Positions 9,344 through 18,483 of a stretch of DNA of 64,000 nt are shown here, in pieces. Numbering within the stretch: position 1 is the first letter of the stretch; every line of letters starts with the position of its first letter. Source of the DNA: Flavobacterium sp. CG_23.5 (GTDB lineage: Bacteria > Bacteroidota > Bacteroidia > Flavobacteriales > Flavobacteriaceae). The notes under the pieces are model-generated. The model was not told the DNA's origin and did not search any database. It saw only the letters and a program-made list of their open reading frames with translations. The stretch is from NCBI RefSeq assembly GCF_017875765.1, contig NZ_JAGGNA010000001.1, forward strand, positions 124,001-188,000. Direction: 5' to 3'. The position numbers and the translations under genes were made by a program.

Positions 9344-10648
9344 TTAATTTTGATTATATTTTTCCTTGTATCTGTTGTTAAGCTGACTTTGATGCGTTTC
9401 CAGACTTATCATTCGACCCTGAATAAAAGCATTAGTCAATTTATTTGTTCTCATATCCAAAGCATCGCCTTGTGATATGAATAACGTAGCATCTTTGCCT
9501 TCTTCTAGAGTTCCACATTGTTTGTCGATTCCTAATATTTTTGCCGTATTAAAGGTAATCAATTGTAACGCTTGTTCTTTATCTAAACCATAAGCGGCAC
9601 AAGTTCCTGCTAAGAAAGGTAAATTTCGAGTATTCATTCTTTCATGACCGCCACTGTTCTCTAACCCTACCAGTACCCCTCTGTCGGTTAATAATTTAGC
9701 ATTTTTGTATGGTAAATCAATATCTTGATCATCATTTTCAGGCATATCATGAACGCGTTTCAGCAACACGCCAATATTATTTTTTTGTAATAAAGCGGCT
9801 GTTTTGTAGGCTTCATATCCACCAACAATTACCATTCTTTTTACACCGTTTTCTTTAGCTAATTGCACTGCATCAATAATTTGTTTTTCCTCATTGGCAT
9901 GAATATATAAGGTTTCAGTTCCATCAAATAAACCTAGTGTGGCTTCAAAAATTAAATTTCTCTCTTTTGCAATGTTGCCAGAATAGGCTTTAGCATTAGA
10001 TAAAAAGCTAGTAATTTCTGAGATTTGTTTGACGTAGTCTTTATTCGCTTCAATAGTTCCTGGTTCAAACCAAGATCCGGTTCTCTTAAAACTGGAAGGA
10101 AAATTAAGATGGATTCCGTCATTTTCTTTTATCAGTGCATCTTTCCAGTTCCACGCATCAAGTTGTACAATGGATGAAGTTCCAGAAATTCTACCTCCAC
10201 GAGGTGTGATTTGAGCAATTAGTACACCATTTGGACGTACTGTTTCAATCACTTTTGAATCGGCGGTGTAAGCAATGATACTTTTTACGTGGGGATTAAT
10301 ACTTCCTATTTCCTCCTCATCATCCGAAGATTTTACTGCATCGATTTCTACTAAACCTAGTGTTGAGTTTGGCGCAATAAATCCCGGATAAACATGTTTA
10401 CCACTTGCGTCAATTGTCGTTTCAAAGGCATCTTTTGCCAATCGTATTAAAGTTGCATCGGCGACTAATGTGATTTTTCCATCAATAAATCCTATGGCAC
10501 TGTTCTCAATTATTTTTCCATTGCCTAAATGAGCAATGCCATTTAAGATTAGAATAGATTTTGATTGCTTTGGAGCTGGTGTTTGTTGCGCTTTTGTAAT
10601 TATTGGTACAAAAAGAACCAACAGTAGCATACATATATTTTTACTCAT
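9344..10648 (-). CDS. Secreted amidohydrolase-family protein lacking the HxH metal motif
   Basis: 434 aa with a signal peptide (residues 1-20, cut near TKA-QQ). It has the composite amidohydrolase layout: N-terminal beta-sandwich (ILILNGIAHLGNGKIIENSAIGF), a barrel, and a C-terminal return (ALQLITFNTAKILGIDKQCGTLEEGKDATLFIS). Where the family normally has G-x-IDxHxH, this protein reads YPGFIAPNSTLGLVEID, so both first-strand histidines are absent. It may be non-catalytic or use a different metal site. It lies 44 bp downstream of the larger amidohydrolase gene and 4 bp upstream of the PH-domain gene, consistent with one operon. The substrate is unknown. Confidence 0.85.
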   Translation of the reverse strand: MSKNICMLLLVLFVPIITKAQQTPAPKQSKSILILNGIAHLGNGKIIENSAIGFIDGKITLVADATLIRLAKDAFETTIDASGKHVYPGFIAPNSTLGLVEIDAVKSSDDEEEIGSINPHVKSIIAYTADSKVIETVRPNGVLIAQITPRGGRISGTSSIVQLDAWNWKDALIKENDGIHLNFPSSFKRTGSWFEPGTIEANKDYVKQISEITSFLSNAKAYSGNIAKERNLIFEATLGLFDGTETLYIHANEEKQIIDAVQLAKENGVKRMVIVGGYEAYKTAALLQKNNIGVLLKRVHDMPENDDQDIDLPYKNAKLLTDRGVLVGLENSGGHERMNTRNLPFLAGTCAAYGLDKEQALQLITFNTAKILGIDKQCGTLEEGKDATLFISQGDALDMRTNKLTNAFIQGRMISLETHQSQLNNRYKEKYNQN

Positions 10649-10692
10649 AATTTTTGTATTTTTTGTGTTTGTGAATCTTCGATTTCAGGTTT

Positions 10693-13683
10693 TTATTGTT
10701 CTAAAGTATCACACTGGTATTCTTTTTTCTCCGCTTTTTTAGGTTCTTGAGTAATCATGCCTTTATTTTTTTCTTGCAATAATTGGCCTATTAACTCATT
10801 TCTTTCTTTGGCAATAGCTACCCTTTGATCTTCATCTTTTTGAACGTCGAAATATACTACGCCTTCAATTATTGTTTTTTCGGCTTTAGCATAAATAGAT
10901 AAAGGATTATTGTTCCATAAAACGACATCAGCATCTTTACCCACTTTTATACTTCCTACTTTATCATCAATATGTAATAATTTTGCAGGATTTAAAGTCA
11001 CGAATTTCCAAGCTTCTTCTTCTGATATATTTCCGTATTTTACCGCCTTCGCAGCTTCTTGATTTAATCTTCTGGACATTTCCGCATCATCTGAATTGTA
11101 GGCTACCACAACTCCTGCGTTGTGAAGAATAGGTCCATTATAAGGAATTGCATCATTTACTTCAAATTTATAAGCCCACCAATCCGCAAAAGTAGAAGCG
11201 CCAACGCCATGTTCTTTCATTTTGTCGGCTACTTTATAACCCTCAAGAATATGAGTAAAAGTATTGATTCTAAAATTGAATTTTTCGGCTACATTCATCA
11301 TCATTAATATCTCCGATTGGACATAAGAGTGACAAGTAATAAAACGTTCTTTATTCAATATTTCTGCTAAGGTTTGCAATTCTAAATCTACCCTAGGCGC
11401 TTTATTTTTTCCTTTATTGGCTTTATAATTTTTCCAGGCAGTATCATATTCTTTGGCACGTTGGAAATAATCGGTAAAAACCTGCTCAACTCCCATTCTT
11501 GATTGCGGAAAACGAGTAGGATTTGTAATACCCCAGTTGGCTTGTTTTACATTTTCTCCCAATGCAAATTTGATGAATTTAGGTTGGTCTTTGTAGAGCA
11601 TTTCTTCCGCTGATAAGCCCCATTTCCATTTTACTATCGCTGAGCGTCCTCCAATTGGATTTGCAGAACCGTGCAGTAATTGAGAAGTGGTAACGCCACC
11701 GGCTAAATCTCTATAAATATTAGTATCTTCGGAATTGACAACATCTTGAATTGTTACTTCAGCACTAGAATTGTGTCCGCCTTCATTAACTCCGGTAGAA
11801 ATCGCAATATGTGAATGTTCATCAATGATTCCACTCGTTAGATGCTTTCCTTTTGCATCAATAATTGTTGCTGAAGCATCAGAAATATTTTTTCCTATTG
11901 ATGCAATTTTACCATTTTTAACTAATACATCTGTCTCTTCTAAAATACCGTCTTTTTCATTGGTCCAAACCGTGGCATTTTTAAATAATAAAGTTTGAGG
12001 AGTTAATTTTTTTGAATTACCGTAAGCCACATTTGGGAATGTTGTGGCAATAATGGTGTTATTTTTTTCCAATTTTAAAGAATCGATCGGTTTTATAAAT
12101 GGAGCCGTTCTTACAGCTGACCATTTTACCTCATTTCCATTGAATAAAATTGCTTTTCCAGAAAGTAATTGAATATCATCGATGTATCCTATTAGTCTCG
12201 AGAAAGTTGTTTTTGTTGAATCCGCAGATTTCATTACAGTTGAAATCCAATTATTCGAAACCGAAAGTTTGGAACTGACTTTTTTGGAATCAACTGTTGT
12301 AATTATCGATTTTGGAGCAGCAATCTCACCGCTGATTTTCCATTTGTACTTTTGATTATCCACGCTCAAATCGTAATCGCCGCGTATATCTTTAATTGTT
12401 ATGTCGTTAACAACAAACTTGTTTCCTTGAACCCAGTTTTCATAAAGTATTGTTTTTTCATCGAAAATTTCTCCAGAAGTTATTACAAAATCGGCGAAAC
12501 TACCGGTTTTTAAACTTCCTATTTCATTGCTTTTTCCCAAAATCGAAGCTGGAATTGTTGTCAACGCTTCTAATGCTTTGGTTTTATCAAAACCATATTT
12601 AATGGCTTTTAGAAGATTTGTTCTAAAATCTTCCACCTTTTTTAATTTGTCGGTGGTCAAAGCGAAAACAATACCGTTATCAGACAGAACTTTAAGATTA
12701 GTAGGAGCCTGGTTCCAAAAACGCAAATCTTTCAATTCCATTTGGTTGGCTTGGTTTGGGTCTGAAACATCATAAGCTTCAGGGAAATTAATTGGGATAA
12801 TTAATTTTGAATTTGTTTTTTTTATTTCATCGATTCTTTCAAATTCATTTCCTATTCCTTTCAATACATAGTTCAAGCCAAATTCCTTAGCTATTTTTGA
12901 AGCTCTTAAACTATTTAACTTATCACCCGAATCAAATATTTGAATTAGATTTTCATTTTTGGATAATGCTTCCAATGATAAATCTTTGGTTATGGAATTT
13001 CCATTTTTATACCAATCTAAATCTAAATACATTTGACGCAACAATGCCATCATTCCCATTAAGGAACTAGGGTAAGATTGATTTGTTGTTGTACTTCGCG
13101 TAAACCCAAAATGATTGGTCACTTTCTCAGATAGCAATCGAGTGTTTTTATCAAAATTGTTTAAAGCGATTAAGGTTCCTGTTCCACGAGCAATTCCATC
13201 TTGTACATGTGTACCAACAACTCCAAATCCAGCTTTTAATAACTCTTCGGCTTTAGGTTGATCATAGTTGAAATTCTCATACCCATTGACTTCTGTGCGA
13301 ATATTTTCATTCCAATAATGACCTTCAATTTTTGTGTCATATATTGGATTTCTTCCTGCCGCAGAATTATTTTTTGGTTTTTCTATTCCAAAGCTGGTGT
13401 AAATATCAATAAAAGAAGGATAAATTGACTTACCCGCGAGATTAATCGTGGTGCAGTTTTTTGGGTTAATACTATTGGTTCCAACGCTAATTACTTTGCC
13501 GTTTTGAATTAATAAAGTACCATTTTCGATAATTTGTGTGGGTGTCACATAAATTTTGGCATTTGTAAAAGCGGTGAAATTGTGGTTAATATTTTGAACA
13601 CCTTCGTTATTTGGAAAATATTCTTGGGCATAAATTTTGGGTAATGAAACACTTAAAAAGAGCAGAAGTAAGATTTTTTTCAT
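10693..13683 (-). CDS. Secreted two-domain amidohydrolase (degenerate N-half, intact C-half)
   Basis: 996 aa with a signal peptide (residues 1-19). Two amidohydrolase modules lie in tandem. The N-terminal one (~25-430) has YPSFIDIYTSFGI in place of the HxH strand and looks non-catalytic. The C-terminal one (~590-965) has GIIDEHSHIAIS (metal HxH), FITCHSY, NTFTHILEGY and YNSDDAE, the expected remaining ligands, then LNPAKLLHIDDKVGSIKVGKDADVVLW. It is likely a periplasmic or outer-membrane-associated hydrolase of imidazolonepropionase/dipeptidase-like type; the substrate is unknown. It is the first gene of a three-gene minus-strand operon with 9344-10648 and 8962-9339. Confidence 0.88.
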   Translation of the reverse strand: MKKILLLLFLSVSLPKIYAQEYFPNNEGVQNINHNFTAFTNAKIYVTPTQIIENGTLLIQNGKVISVGTNSINPKNCTTINLAGKSIYPSFIDIYTSFGIEKPKNNSAAGRNPIYDTKIEGHYWNENIRTEVNGYENFNYDQPKAEELLKAGFGVVGTHVQDGIARGTGTLIALNNFDKNTRLLSEKVTNHFGFTRSTTTNQSYPSSLMGMMALLRQMYLDLDWYKNGNSITKDLSLEALSKNENLIQIFDSGDKLNSLRASKIAKEFGLNYVLKGIGNEFERIDEIKKTNSKLIIPINFPEAYDVSDPNQANQMELKDLRFWNQAPTNLKVLSDNGIVFALTTDKLKKVEDFRTNLLKAIKYGFDKTKALEALTTIPASILGKSNEIGSLKTGSFADFVITSGEIFDEKTILYENWVQGNKFVVNDITIKDIRGDYDLSVDNQKYKWKISGEIAAPKSIITTVDSKKVSSKLSVSNNWISTVMKSADSTKTTFSRLIGYIDDIQLLSGKAILFNGNEVKWSAVRTAPFIKPIDSLKLEKNNTIIATTFPNVAYGNSKKLTPQTLLFKNATVWTNEKDGILEETDVLVKNGKIASIGKNISDASATIIDAKGKHLTSGIIDEHSHIAISTGVNEGGHNSSAEVTIQDVVNSEDTNIYRDLAGGVTTSQLLHGSANPIGGRSAIVKWKWGLSAEEMLYKDQPKFIKFALGENVKQANWGITNPTRFPQSRMGVEQVFTDYFQRAKEYDTAWKNYKANKGKNKAPRVDLELQTLAEILNKERFITCHSYVQSEILMMMNVAEKFNFRINTFTHILEGYKVADKMKEHGVGASTFADWWAYKFEVNDAIPYNGPILHNAGVVVAYNSDDAEMSRRLNQEAAKAVKYGNISEEEAWKFVTLNPAKLLHIDDKVGSIKVGKDADVVLWNNNPLSIYAKAEKTIIEGVVYFDVQKDEDQRVAIAKERNELIGQLLQEKNKGMITQEPKKAEKKEYQCDTLEQ

Positions 13684-13916
13684 GGTTTGGTTTGTAAATA
13701 TTGCCTAAAAATATATAAAATGTAAGGGTGAACAGTGTATTTAATTCATTTTAACATTTGTTTACCGATTAAGTACTTAAAATTAAATTCAAATATTCAT
13801 GTTTTTATAAATATTAGTGAATATTTTAGAGGTTTTTGGGCGTTTTATTAAATGATGTATAATTATTTGTATTTATTAGAAATGTTTTTACTAATTTTCA
13901 TACAAAATTAACAAAC

Positions 13917-15452
13917 ATGCTAGTTAAAGTTTTCGGAAGTGCCGTTTTTGGAGTTGAAGCTACAACTATTACAGTTGAAGTAAATATGGATAAAGGAATA
14001 GGCTATCATTTGGTTGGTTTACCAGATAACGCCATTAAAGAAAGCAGTTATAGAATTGCCGCTGCATTGAAGAATAACGGTTACGCGATGCCAGGCAAAA
14101 AAATCACCATTAATATGGCTCCCGCCGATTTACGCAAGGAAGGTTCCGCATATGACTTGACTTTAGCAATAGGAATTCTTGTGGCCTCCGCCCAAATTAA
14201 AGCAGATGAAATTGATAAATACATCATTATGGGAGAGCTTTCTCTCGATGGTGGTTTACAACCTATACGAGGGGCTTTGCCTATCGCCATAAAAGCGAAA
14301 GAAGAAGGTTTTAAAGGTTTTTTTCTTCCAATGCAAAATGTGAAGGAAGCAGCAATTGTTACTGGATTAGATGTTTATGGTGTTGAGAATGTACAAGAAG
14401 TCATTGATTTTTTAGAAGGAAAAGGAACTTTAGAACCAACAGTAATTGATACCAGAGCGGAATTTTATAAAGATTTAGATTTTCCTGAGTTTGATTTTTC
14501 AGATGTAAAAGGGCAGGAGAGTATAAAGCGTTGTATGGAAATAGCTGCCGCCGGCGGTCATAATATTATTTTGATTGGTCCACCTGGAGCGGGAAAAACG
14601 ATGCTTGCCAAACGTTTACCGAGTATTTTACCACCAATGACTTTGCGAGAAGCATTAGAAACAACCAAAATACATAGTGTAGCTGGAAAACTCAAAGAAG
14701 TAGGATTGATGAATCAACGTCCGTTTAGGAGTCCGCATCATACCATTTCGAATGTTGCTCTTGTAGGAGGCGGAAGTTATCCACAACCTGGAGAAATTTC
14801 TATGGCACATAACGGTGTTTTGTTTCTAGATGAATTACCGGAATTTAAGCGAGATGTTTTGGAAGTAATGCGTCAACCCTTAGAGGATAGGGAAGTGACG
14901 ATTTCTCGAGCCAAATTCACGGTTACTTATCCATCGTCATTTATGCTGGTTGCCAGTATGAATCCAAGTCCGAGTGGTTTTTTCAACGATCCGGATTCGC
15001 CGCAAACTTCTTCGCCGCATGAAATGCAACGATATTTGAGTAAAATTTCGGGACCTTTATTAGATAGAATAGACATTCATATTGAAGTAACGCCAGTTCC
15101 TTTCGAAAAATTATCCGATGATCAAAAAGCAGAAAGCAGTGTTGATATTCGAAAAAGGGTAACGGCTGCGAGGGAAATTCAAACGGGACGTTTTGAACAA
15201 ATGGAAAACATACATTATAACGCACAAATGAATACAAAACATATCAGGGAGCATTGCGCTCTTGATGACGTTTCTAAACAATTATTGAAAACGGCAATGG
15301 AGCGATTGAATCTTTCAGCTCGCGCCTACGACAGAATATTAAAAGTAGCCAGAACAATCGCTGATCTTGATGCAGCTCCAAAGGTTATTTCCAGCCATAT
15401 TGCTGAGGCAATACAGTATAGAAGTTTGGATCGTGATGGGTGGTTGGGCTAA
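13917..15452 (+). CDS. YifB/ComM family Mg-chelatase-like AAA+ ATPase
   Basis: 511 aa, the usual length of the family. An N-terminal ChlI-like Lon-type domain (MLVKVFGSAVFGVEATTI, ~1-125) precedes the AAA+ core with Walker A GPPGAGKT (~220) and Walker B GVLFLDELPEF (~300). The Mg_chelatase C-terminal segment ends LDAAPKVISSHIAEAIQYR. ComM, the characterised relative, is a hexameric helicase promoting branch migration during natural transformation; that role here is by homology. The start is the ATG directly after an AT-rich divergent promoter region. Downstream lie REP elements, with no clear terminator other than those hairpins. Confidence 0.93.
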   Translation: MLVKVFGSAVFGVEATTITVEVNMDKGIGYHLVGLPDNAIKESSYRIAAALKNNGYAMPGKKITINMAPADLRKEGSAYDLTLAIGILVASAQIKADEIDKYIIMGELSLDGGLQPIRGALPIAIKAKEEGFKGFFLPMQNVKEAAIVTGLDVYGVENVQEVIDFLEGKGTLEPTVIDTRAEFYKDLDFPEFDFSDVKGQESIKRCMEIAAAGGHNIILIGPPGAGKTMLAKRLPSILPPMTLREALETTKIHSVAGKLKEVGLMNQRPFRSPHHTISNVALVGGGSYPQPGEISMAHNGVLFLDELPEFKRDVLEVMRQPLEDREVTISRAKFTVTYPSSFMLVASMNPSPSGFFNDPDSPQTSSPHEMQRYLSKISGPLLDRIDIHIEVTPVPFEKLSDDQKAESSVDIRKRVTAAREIQTGRFEQMENIHYNAQMNTKHIREHCALDDVSKQLLKTAMERLNLSARAYDRILKVARTIADLDAAPKVISSHIAEAIQYRSLDRDGWLG

Positions 15453-15459
15453 AATAGAT

Positions 15460-15780
15460 TTCAGATTTTTGATCAACGATTTTTGATTTCAGATGTCTAG
15501 ACTGCGCTCCTCAAAATCTCCGACTTTGAGGTAGTGACTCTCGGTTTTCGACCGATTTTATTTTGGTTCGTTCTATTTTTATGTCAGTCACAGACTGACG
15601 AACGCATCCTCAAAGTCAGAGACTTTTCGGAGCGAGGCGAGTAATTTATAAGTCCGTTACATACTGACGAACGCATCCTCGACTTGGATACTTTGTATCG
15701 CGTGAGCGAAAATTTCAGATTTAATGCTCCGCAAAGTCTCCGACTTTGAGGCAGTGATTTTCAGTCTCTGACTGACCCTA
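15460..15780. repeat. Cluster of REP/BIME-like two-hairpin elements 5' of the RAYT gene
   Basis: Four related copies fill the 338-bp gap. Each combines a hairpin CAAAGTC-N3-GACTTTG with a second hairpin of type GTCAGTC-N3/4-GACTGAC, plus a GGAGCGAGCGAG-like tail. Forward copies are at ~15582-15645 and ~15652-15712 (the second imperfect); inverted copies are at ~15500-15558 and ~15722-15779. Flanking them is ATTTCAGATTTTTGAT, repeated again near 17308. The arrangement of alternating inverted copies around a Y1 transposase matches REP/BIME structure. Confidence 0.85.
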
Positions 15781-15790
15781 AAAAGACAAA

Positions 15791-16396
15791 ATGAAAGATA
15801 AAGAAGGATTTATAATTCGAGATCAATCCAAACCGCATTTTATAACTGCGACGGTTGTAGACTGGGTTGATGTTTTTTCTAGAAAAACGTATAAAGATTG
15901 TATTATCGAAAGCTTGGATTTTTGCATTAAAAACAAAGGAATGATTTTGTATGGATTTGTAATTATGTCCAATCACATTCATTTAATTATTCAATCAGAA
16001 AACAATAAATTATCTGATTTGATTCGGGATTTCAAGAAGTTTACAGCAAAGACTATTTTGAGTAAAATAGAAACTGAGCCAGAAAGTAGAGCCGATTGGA
16101 TGCTGAAACGTTTTGAATTTGCTTGTAAAAGTCACAGTCGAAATGAAAAATATCAGTTCTGGCAATATGGGAGTCATCCTGAAGAAATTTTTTCAGAAAA
16201 GTTCTTTTGGTCGAAATTGGATTATATACATTTGAATCCTGTTCGAGCAGGAATAGTGCATAAAGCTTCTCATTATATATATTCCAGTGCTTCAAATTAT
16301 GTGGAAGATAGTGGAATTATAGCAATTACAAAAGTTGATAATCCGGTAATTGATGTTTTGAAACCACAATCGATTAGCACTTTTGATAATTGGTGA
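15791..16396 (+). CDS. REP-associated tyrosine transposase (RAYT, Y1_Tnp/HUH)
   Basis: 201 aa. It shows the IS200/IS605-related Y1 HUH fold with FVIMSNHIHLIIQ (HxH metal-binding motif, residues ~56-68) and the C-terminal catalytic tyrosine region LDYIHLNPVRAGIV. The N-terminus PHFITATVVDWVDVFSRKTY is typical of RAYTs. These single-copy domesticated transposases nick and join single-stranded REP hairpins; acting on the neighbouring repeats is inferred from context. The gene is intact and sits between REP clusters at 15460-15780 and 16397-16457. No IS ends were recognised. Confidence 0.95.
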   Translation: MKDKEGFIIRDQSKPHFITATVVDWVDVFSRKTYKDCIIESLDFCIKNKGMILYGFVIMSNHIHLIIQSENNKLSDLIRDFKKFTAKTILSKIETEPESRADWMLKRFEFACKSHSRNEKYQFWQYGSHPEEIFSEKFFWSKLDYIHLNPVRAGIVHKASHYIYSSASNYVEDSGIIAITKVDNPVIDVLKPQSISTFDNW

Positions 16397-16457
16397 CAAA
16401 GGTCGGAGACCTTATTACACATCCTCAAAGTCATAGACTTTGCGGAGCGAGCGAGTA
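16397..16457. repeat. REP element directly 3' of the RAYT gene
   Basis: AAGGTC-gga-GACCTT followed by CCTCAAAGTC-ata-GACTTTGCGGAGCGAGCGAG. This is the same two-hairpin design as the 5' cluster and begins at the RAYT stop codon. Confidence 0.85.
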
Positions 16458-16490
16458 GGGAAGAAAGAAAAGTATAGAAATAAATAAGTC

Positions 16491-16526
16491 AAAAAGAGAT
16501 TTCGATAGAAATCTCTTTTATTTTTG
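16491..16526 (+). terminator. RAYT terminator hairpin overlapping the truC promoter
   Basis: The perfect 12-bp stem AAAAGAGATTTC / GAAATCTCTTTT with a 4-nt loop is followed by TATTTTTG. The last eight bases (16519-16526) also match the Bacteroidota -7 box TAnnTTTG and end only 4 bp before the truC ATG. The site may therefore terminate RAYT transcription and start a very short-leader or leaderless truC transcript. Confidence 0.65.
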
Positions 16527-16530
16527 CCAG

Positions 16531-17229
16531 ATGTTAGAAATTCTTTACCAAGACGAATATATTATTGCAATTAATAAACCAAGTGGATTATTGGTTCACA
16601 AATCATTTTATGCGCGCGATGCAAAAGTGTTTGCTATTCAAGAATTAAGAAATCAAATAGGAGGGCAACACGTTTATCCTATTCGTCGGTTGGATCGCAA
16701 AACATCTGGTGTCTTGTTATTTGCGTTGGATGCAGCCGTTTTGAAAATTATGAATGATCGTTTTGCCTCACGCGAAGTCGAGAAAAAATATTTAGCAATT
16801 TTACGTGGTTGGTCACCGGAAGAGCTAACGATTGATTATGATTTAACCAATGATGATGGTATTATACAAAATGCTATAACCTATTTTCATCGATTGCAAA
16901 CTACCGAAATTGAGTTAGAATTTAACAATAAACAAACGTCACGATATTGTTTGGTAGAAGCGATTCCTGAAACGGGGCGAATGCATCAATTGCGAAAACA
17001 TTTCAAACATATTTTTCACCCCATTTTAGGAAGTCGCCCACATGGTTGTAACAAACAAAATAAATTATGGTTGGAGAATTTTGAACTGAAAGAAATGATG
17101 CTTCATGCACATCAGTTAATTTTTAATCATCCAATAACAAATGAACAGCTTATCTTGAATGCAAAGATTAATGAAGAGTTTAGGAGAGTAGGTACTATTC
17201 TTAATCTAGATTTGAATACCTATGAATAG
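16531..17229 (+). CDS. truC: RluA-family pseudouridine synthase, TruC-like (tRNA U65)
   Basis: 232 aa, the TruC length, with no S4 domain. The N-terminus LEILYQDEYIIAINKPSGLLVHKS is the family opening. The catalytic motif reads RRLDRKTSGVLLFA (Asp of RLDR, ~residue 55), and the C-terminal IPETGRMHQLRKHFKHIFHPILG is characteristic. It isomerises uridine to pseudouridine, by homology U65 of tRNA. The ATG follows a terminator/-7 box combination by 4 bp. It is a single gene, followed by more REP-like sequence. Confidence 0.88.
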   Translation: MLEILYQDEYIIAINKPSGLLVHKSFYARDAKVFAIQELRNQIGGQHVYPIRRLDRKTSGVLLFALDAAVLKIMNDRFASREVEKKYLAILRGWSPEELTIDYDLTNDDGIIQNAITYFHRLQTTEIELEFNNKQTSRYCLVEAIPETGRMHQLRKHFKHIFHPILGSRPHGCNKQNKLWLENFELKEMMLHAHQLIFNHPITNEQLILNAKINEEFRRVGTILNLDLNTYE

Positions 17230-17668
17230 AATACTAATTTGTAAAGTAATGCTTTAAATTATTGTTGTATTTTAAAACAACAGTTTTCAGTATAAAGAGG
17301 AGTAGATTTCAGATTTTTGATTGACGATTTTTGATTTCAGATTTTTATCGCAACGTTCCACAGAGTCTCTTATTTTGAGGAAGTGACTTTCTATTTATAA
17401 TCGATTTTTTTTTTTTAATATTTGAATTTTAAGGTCAGTCGGATACTGAAAAAAACATACTCAAAGTCAGAGACTTTGCTTAGCAGGTTTTAAAATTTGC
17501 TAAATTGATCATGAAATTGCTAGTGCGAGCGTCCCGCTCGTACCTATTATAAATTTATAGTGATTTACTTTTGTTAGTGTTCACGAGCAGTACACTCGCG
17601 CCAGCGGGGGTCAAAACTTACCGAAAACTTAGCAATGAAGTTTTGCGCGCTGTTACAAGTAGTCGCAA
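17230..17668. repeat. Intergenic region with REP-like and other palindromic repeats
   Basis: There is no gene here. At ~17308-17346 the ATTTCAGATTTTTGAT repeat seen at 15464 recurs. A degenerate inverted REP copy lies at ~17360-17390, and a forward copy with intact CAAAGTC-aga-GACTTTG at 17462-17478 (whole element ~17432-17485). At 17522-17612 a different palindromic element contains GCGAGCGTCCCGCTCG and AGTACACTCGCGCC. Confidence 0.75.
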
Positions 17669-18148
17669 TTAATTCTTCAATTCGGATATTGAATCAGTAA
17701 TTTCTTGTTGATTATATTTTCCAGTTAGTATTTTGAAATCACCATTTTTATTAAGAATAACTATTGATGAGCAAGTTTTATCTTTAGGAAAAAAAATGTT
17801 GCGAATGATTTCGTTTTTGTCAATATGAATATTATTGTTTTTAGATATTTGATTTCTTCCTATGCAGTCAGAATAAACAAATTCTTTTTTAGCATTTTTT
17901 AGATCTACATTTTTATAAAATTCACTCCAATAATCAATTGTTTGAGTAATATTTTTTTCATAATCTAAATCTGAAAAATTTATCGGCGTTATGAAGTTAA
18001 TAACCAATATATTTTCATCATGCCAATTAAACTCTGTTTCAATAGATTTGATTTCTGTCAATGTAAGTTTAACAAAACGAGGAATTGAATTTTGAGCACT
18101 TGATTTTAAACCAAAAAATATAAATAATATTAAAATCCATTTCTTCAT
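17669..18148 (-). CDS. Small secreted protein of unknown function
   Basis: 159 aa with a signal peptide (MKKWILILFIFFGLKSSAQ). The mature part has VINFITPINFSDLDYEKN and a late DKTCSSIVILNKNGDFKILTGKY segment, faintly like the core and closing strands of thioredoxin-like redoxins. There is no CxxC; the two visible cysteines are far apart. No family was recognised with confidence. It is flanked by repeat-rich intergenic DNA and appears monocistronic. Confidence 0.7.
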   Translation of the reverse strand: MKKWILILFIFFGLKSSAQNSIPRFVKLTLTEIKSIETEFNWHDENILVINFITPINFSDLDYEKNITQTIDYWSEFYKNVDLKNAKKEFVYSDCIGRNQISKNNNIHIDKNEIIRNIFFPKDKTCSSIVILNKNGDFKILTGKYNQQEITDSISELKN

Positions 18149-18374
18149 TTTGAGTTGTTTTTTTTAGCAATTACAGCTGACTTGCTTGTATGTCTGACAA
18201 AACCATACAAAGCCACCCAATTCAGGGTCGATAGGTCTCACAACAGTCATACTATTTATTCCAAATATATTGATTTTTTCTTACAAGTCATCTTGCTATT
18301 GTAAATTTATGGGATGAATTTACAAATACTATTATGAAAATTAAAACGCTCTAAATAGCCCCGATAGAAATGAA
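18149..18374. other. Intergenic region, no gene seen
   Basis: AT-rich sequence between the small secreted protein start and the helicase terminator. It contains no ORF or clear repeat that I can support. Confidence 0.4.
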
Positions 18375-18415
18375 AAACCTAGTAGGAGCTGGTGTTCAGC
18401 TCTTACTAGGTTTGT
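18367..18415 (-). terminator. Long hairpin terminator downstream of the RhlE-like helicase gene
   Basis: AAACCTAGTAGGAGCTG and CAGCTCTTACTAGGTTT form a ~17-bp stem with one mismatch and a 5-nt loop. On the minus strand it is followed by TTTTT. It lies about 70 bp past the helicase stop. Confidence 0.65.
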
Positions 18416-18483
18416 AATGTATAGCGGGAAATATGTTCTAAAAAAACGAAAATATGCTGCTCCTAAAAAAGAATAAAAATTAA

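Noticed and set aside
15130..15790. REP-like repeats as a CRISPR array
   Set aside because: Copies alternate in orientation, are few, and lack regular spacers or cas genes.
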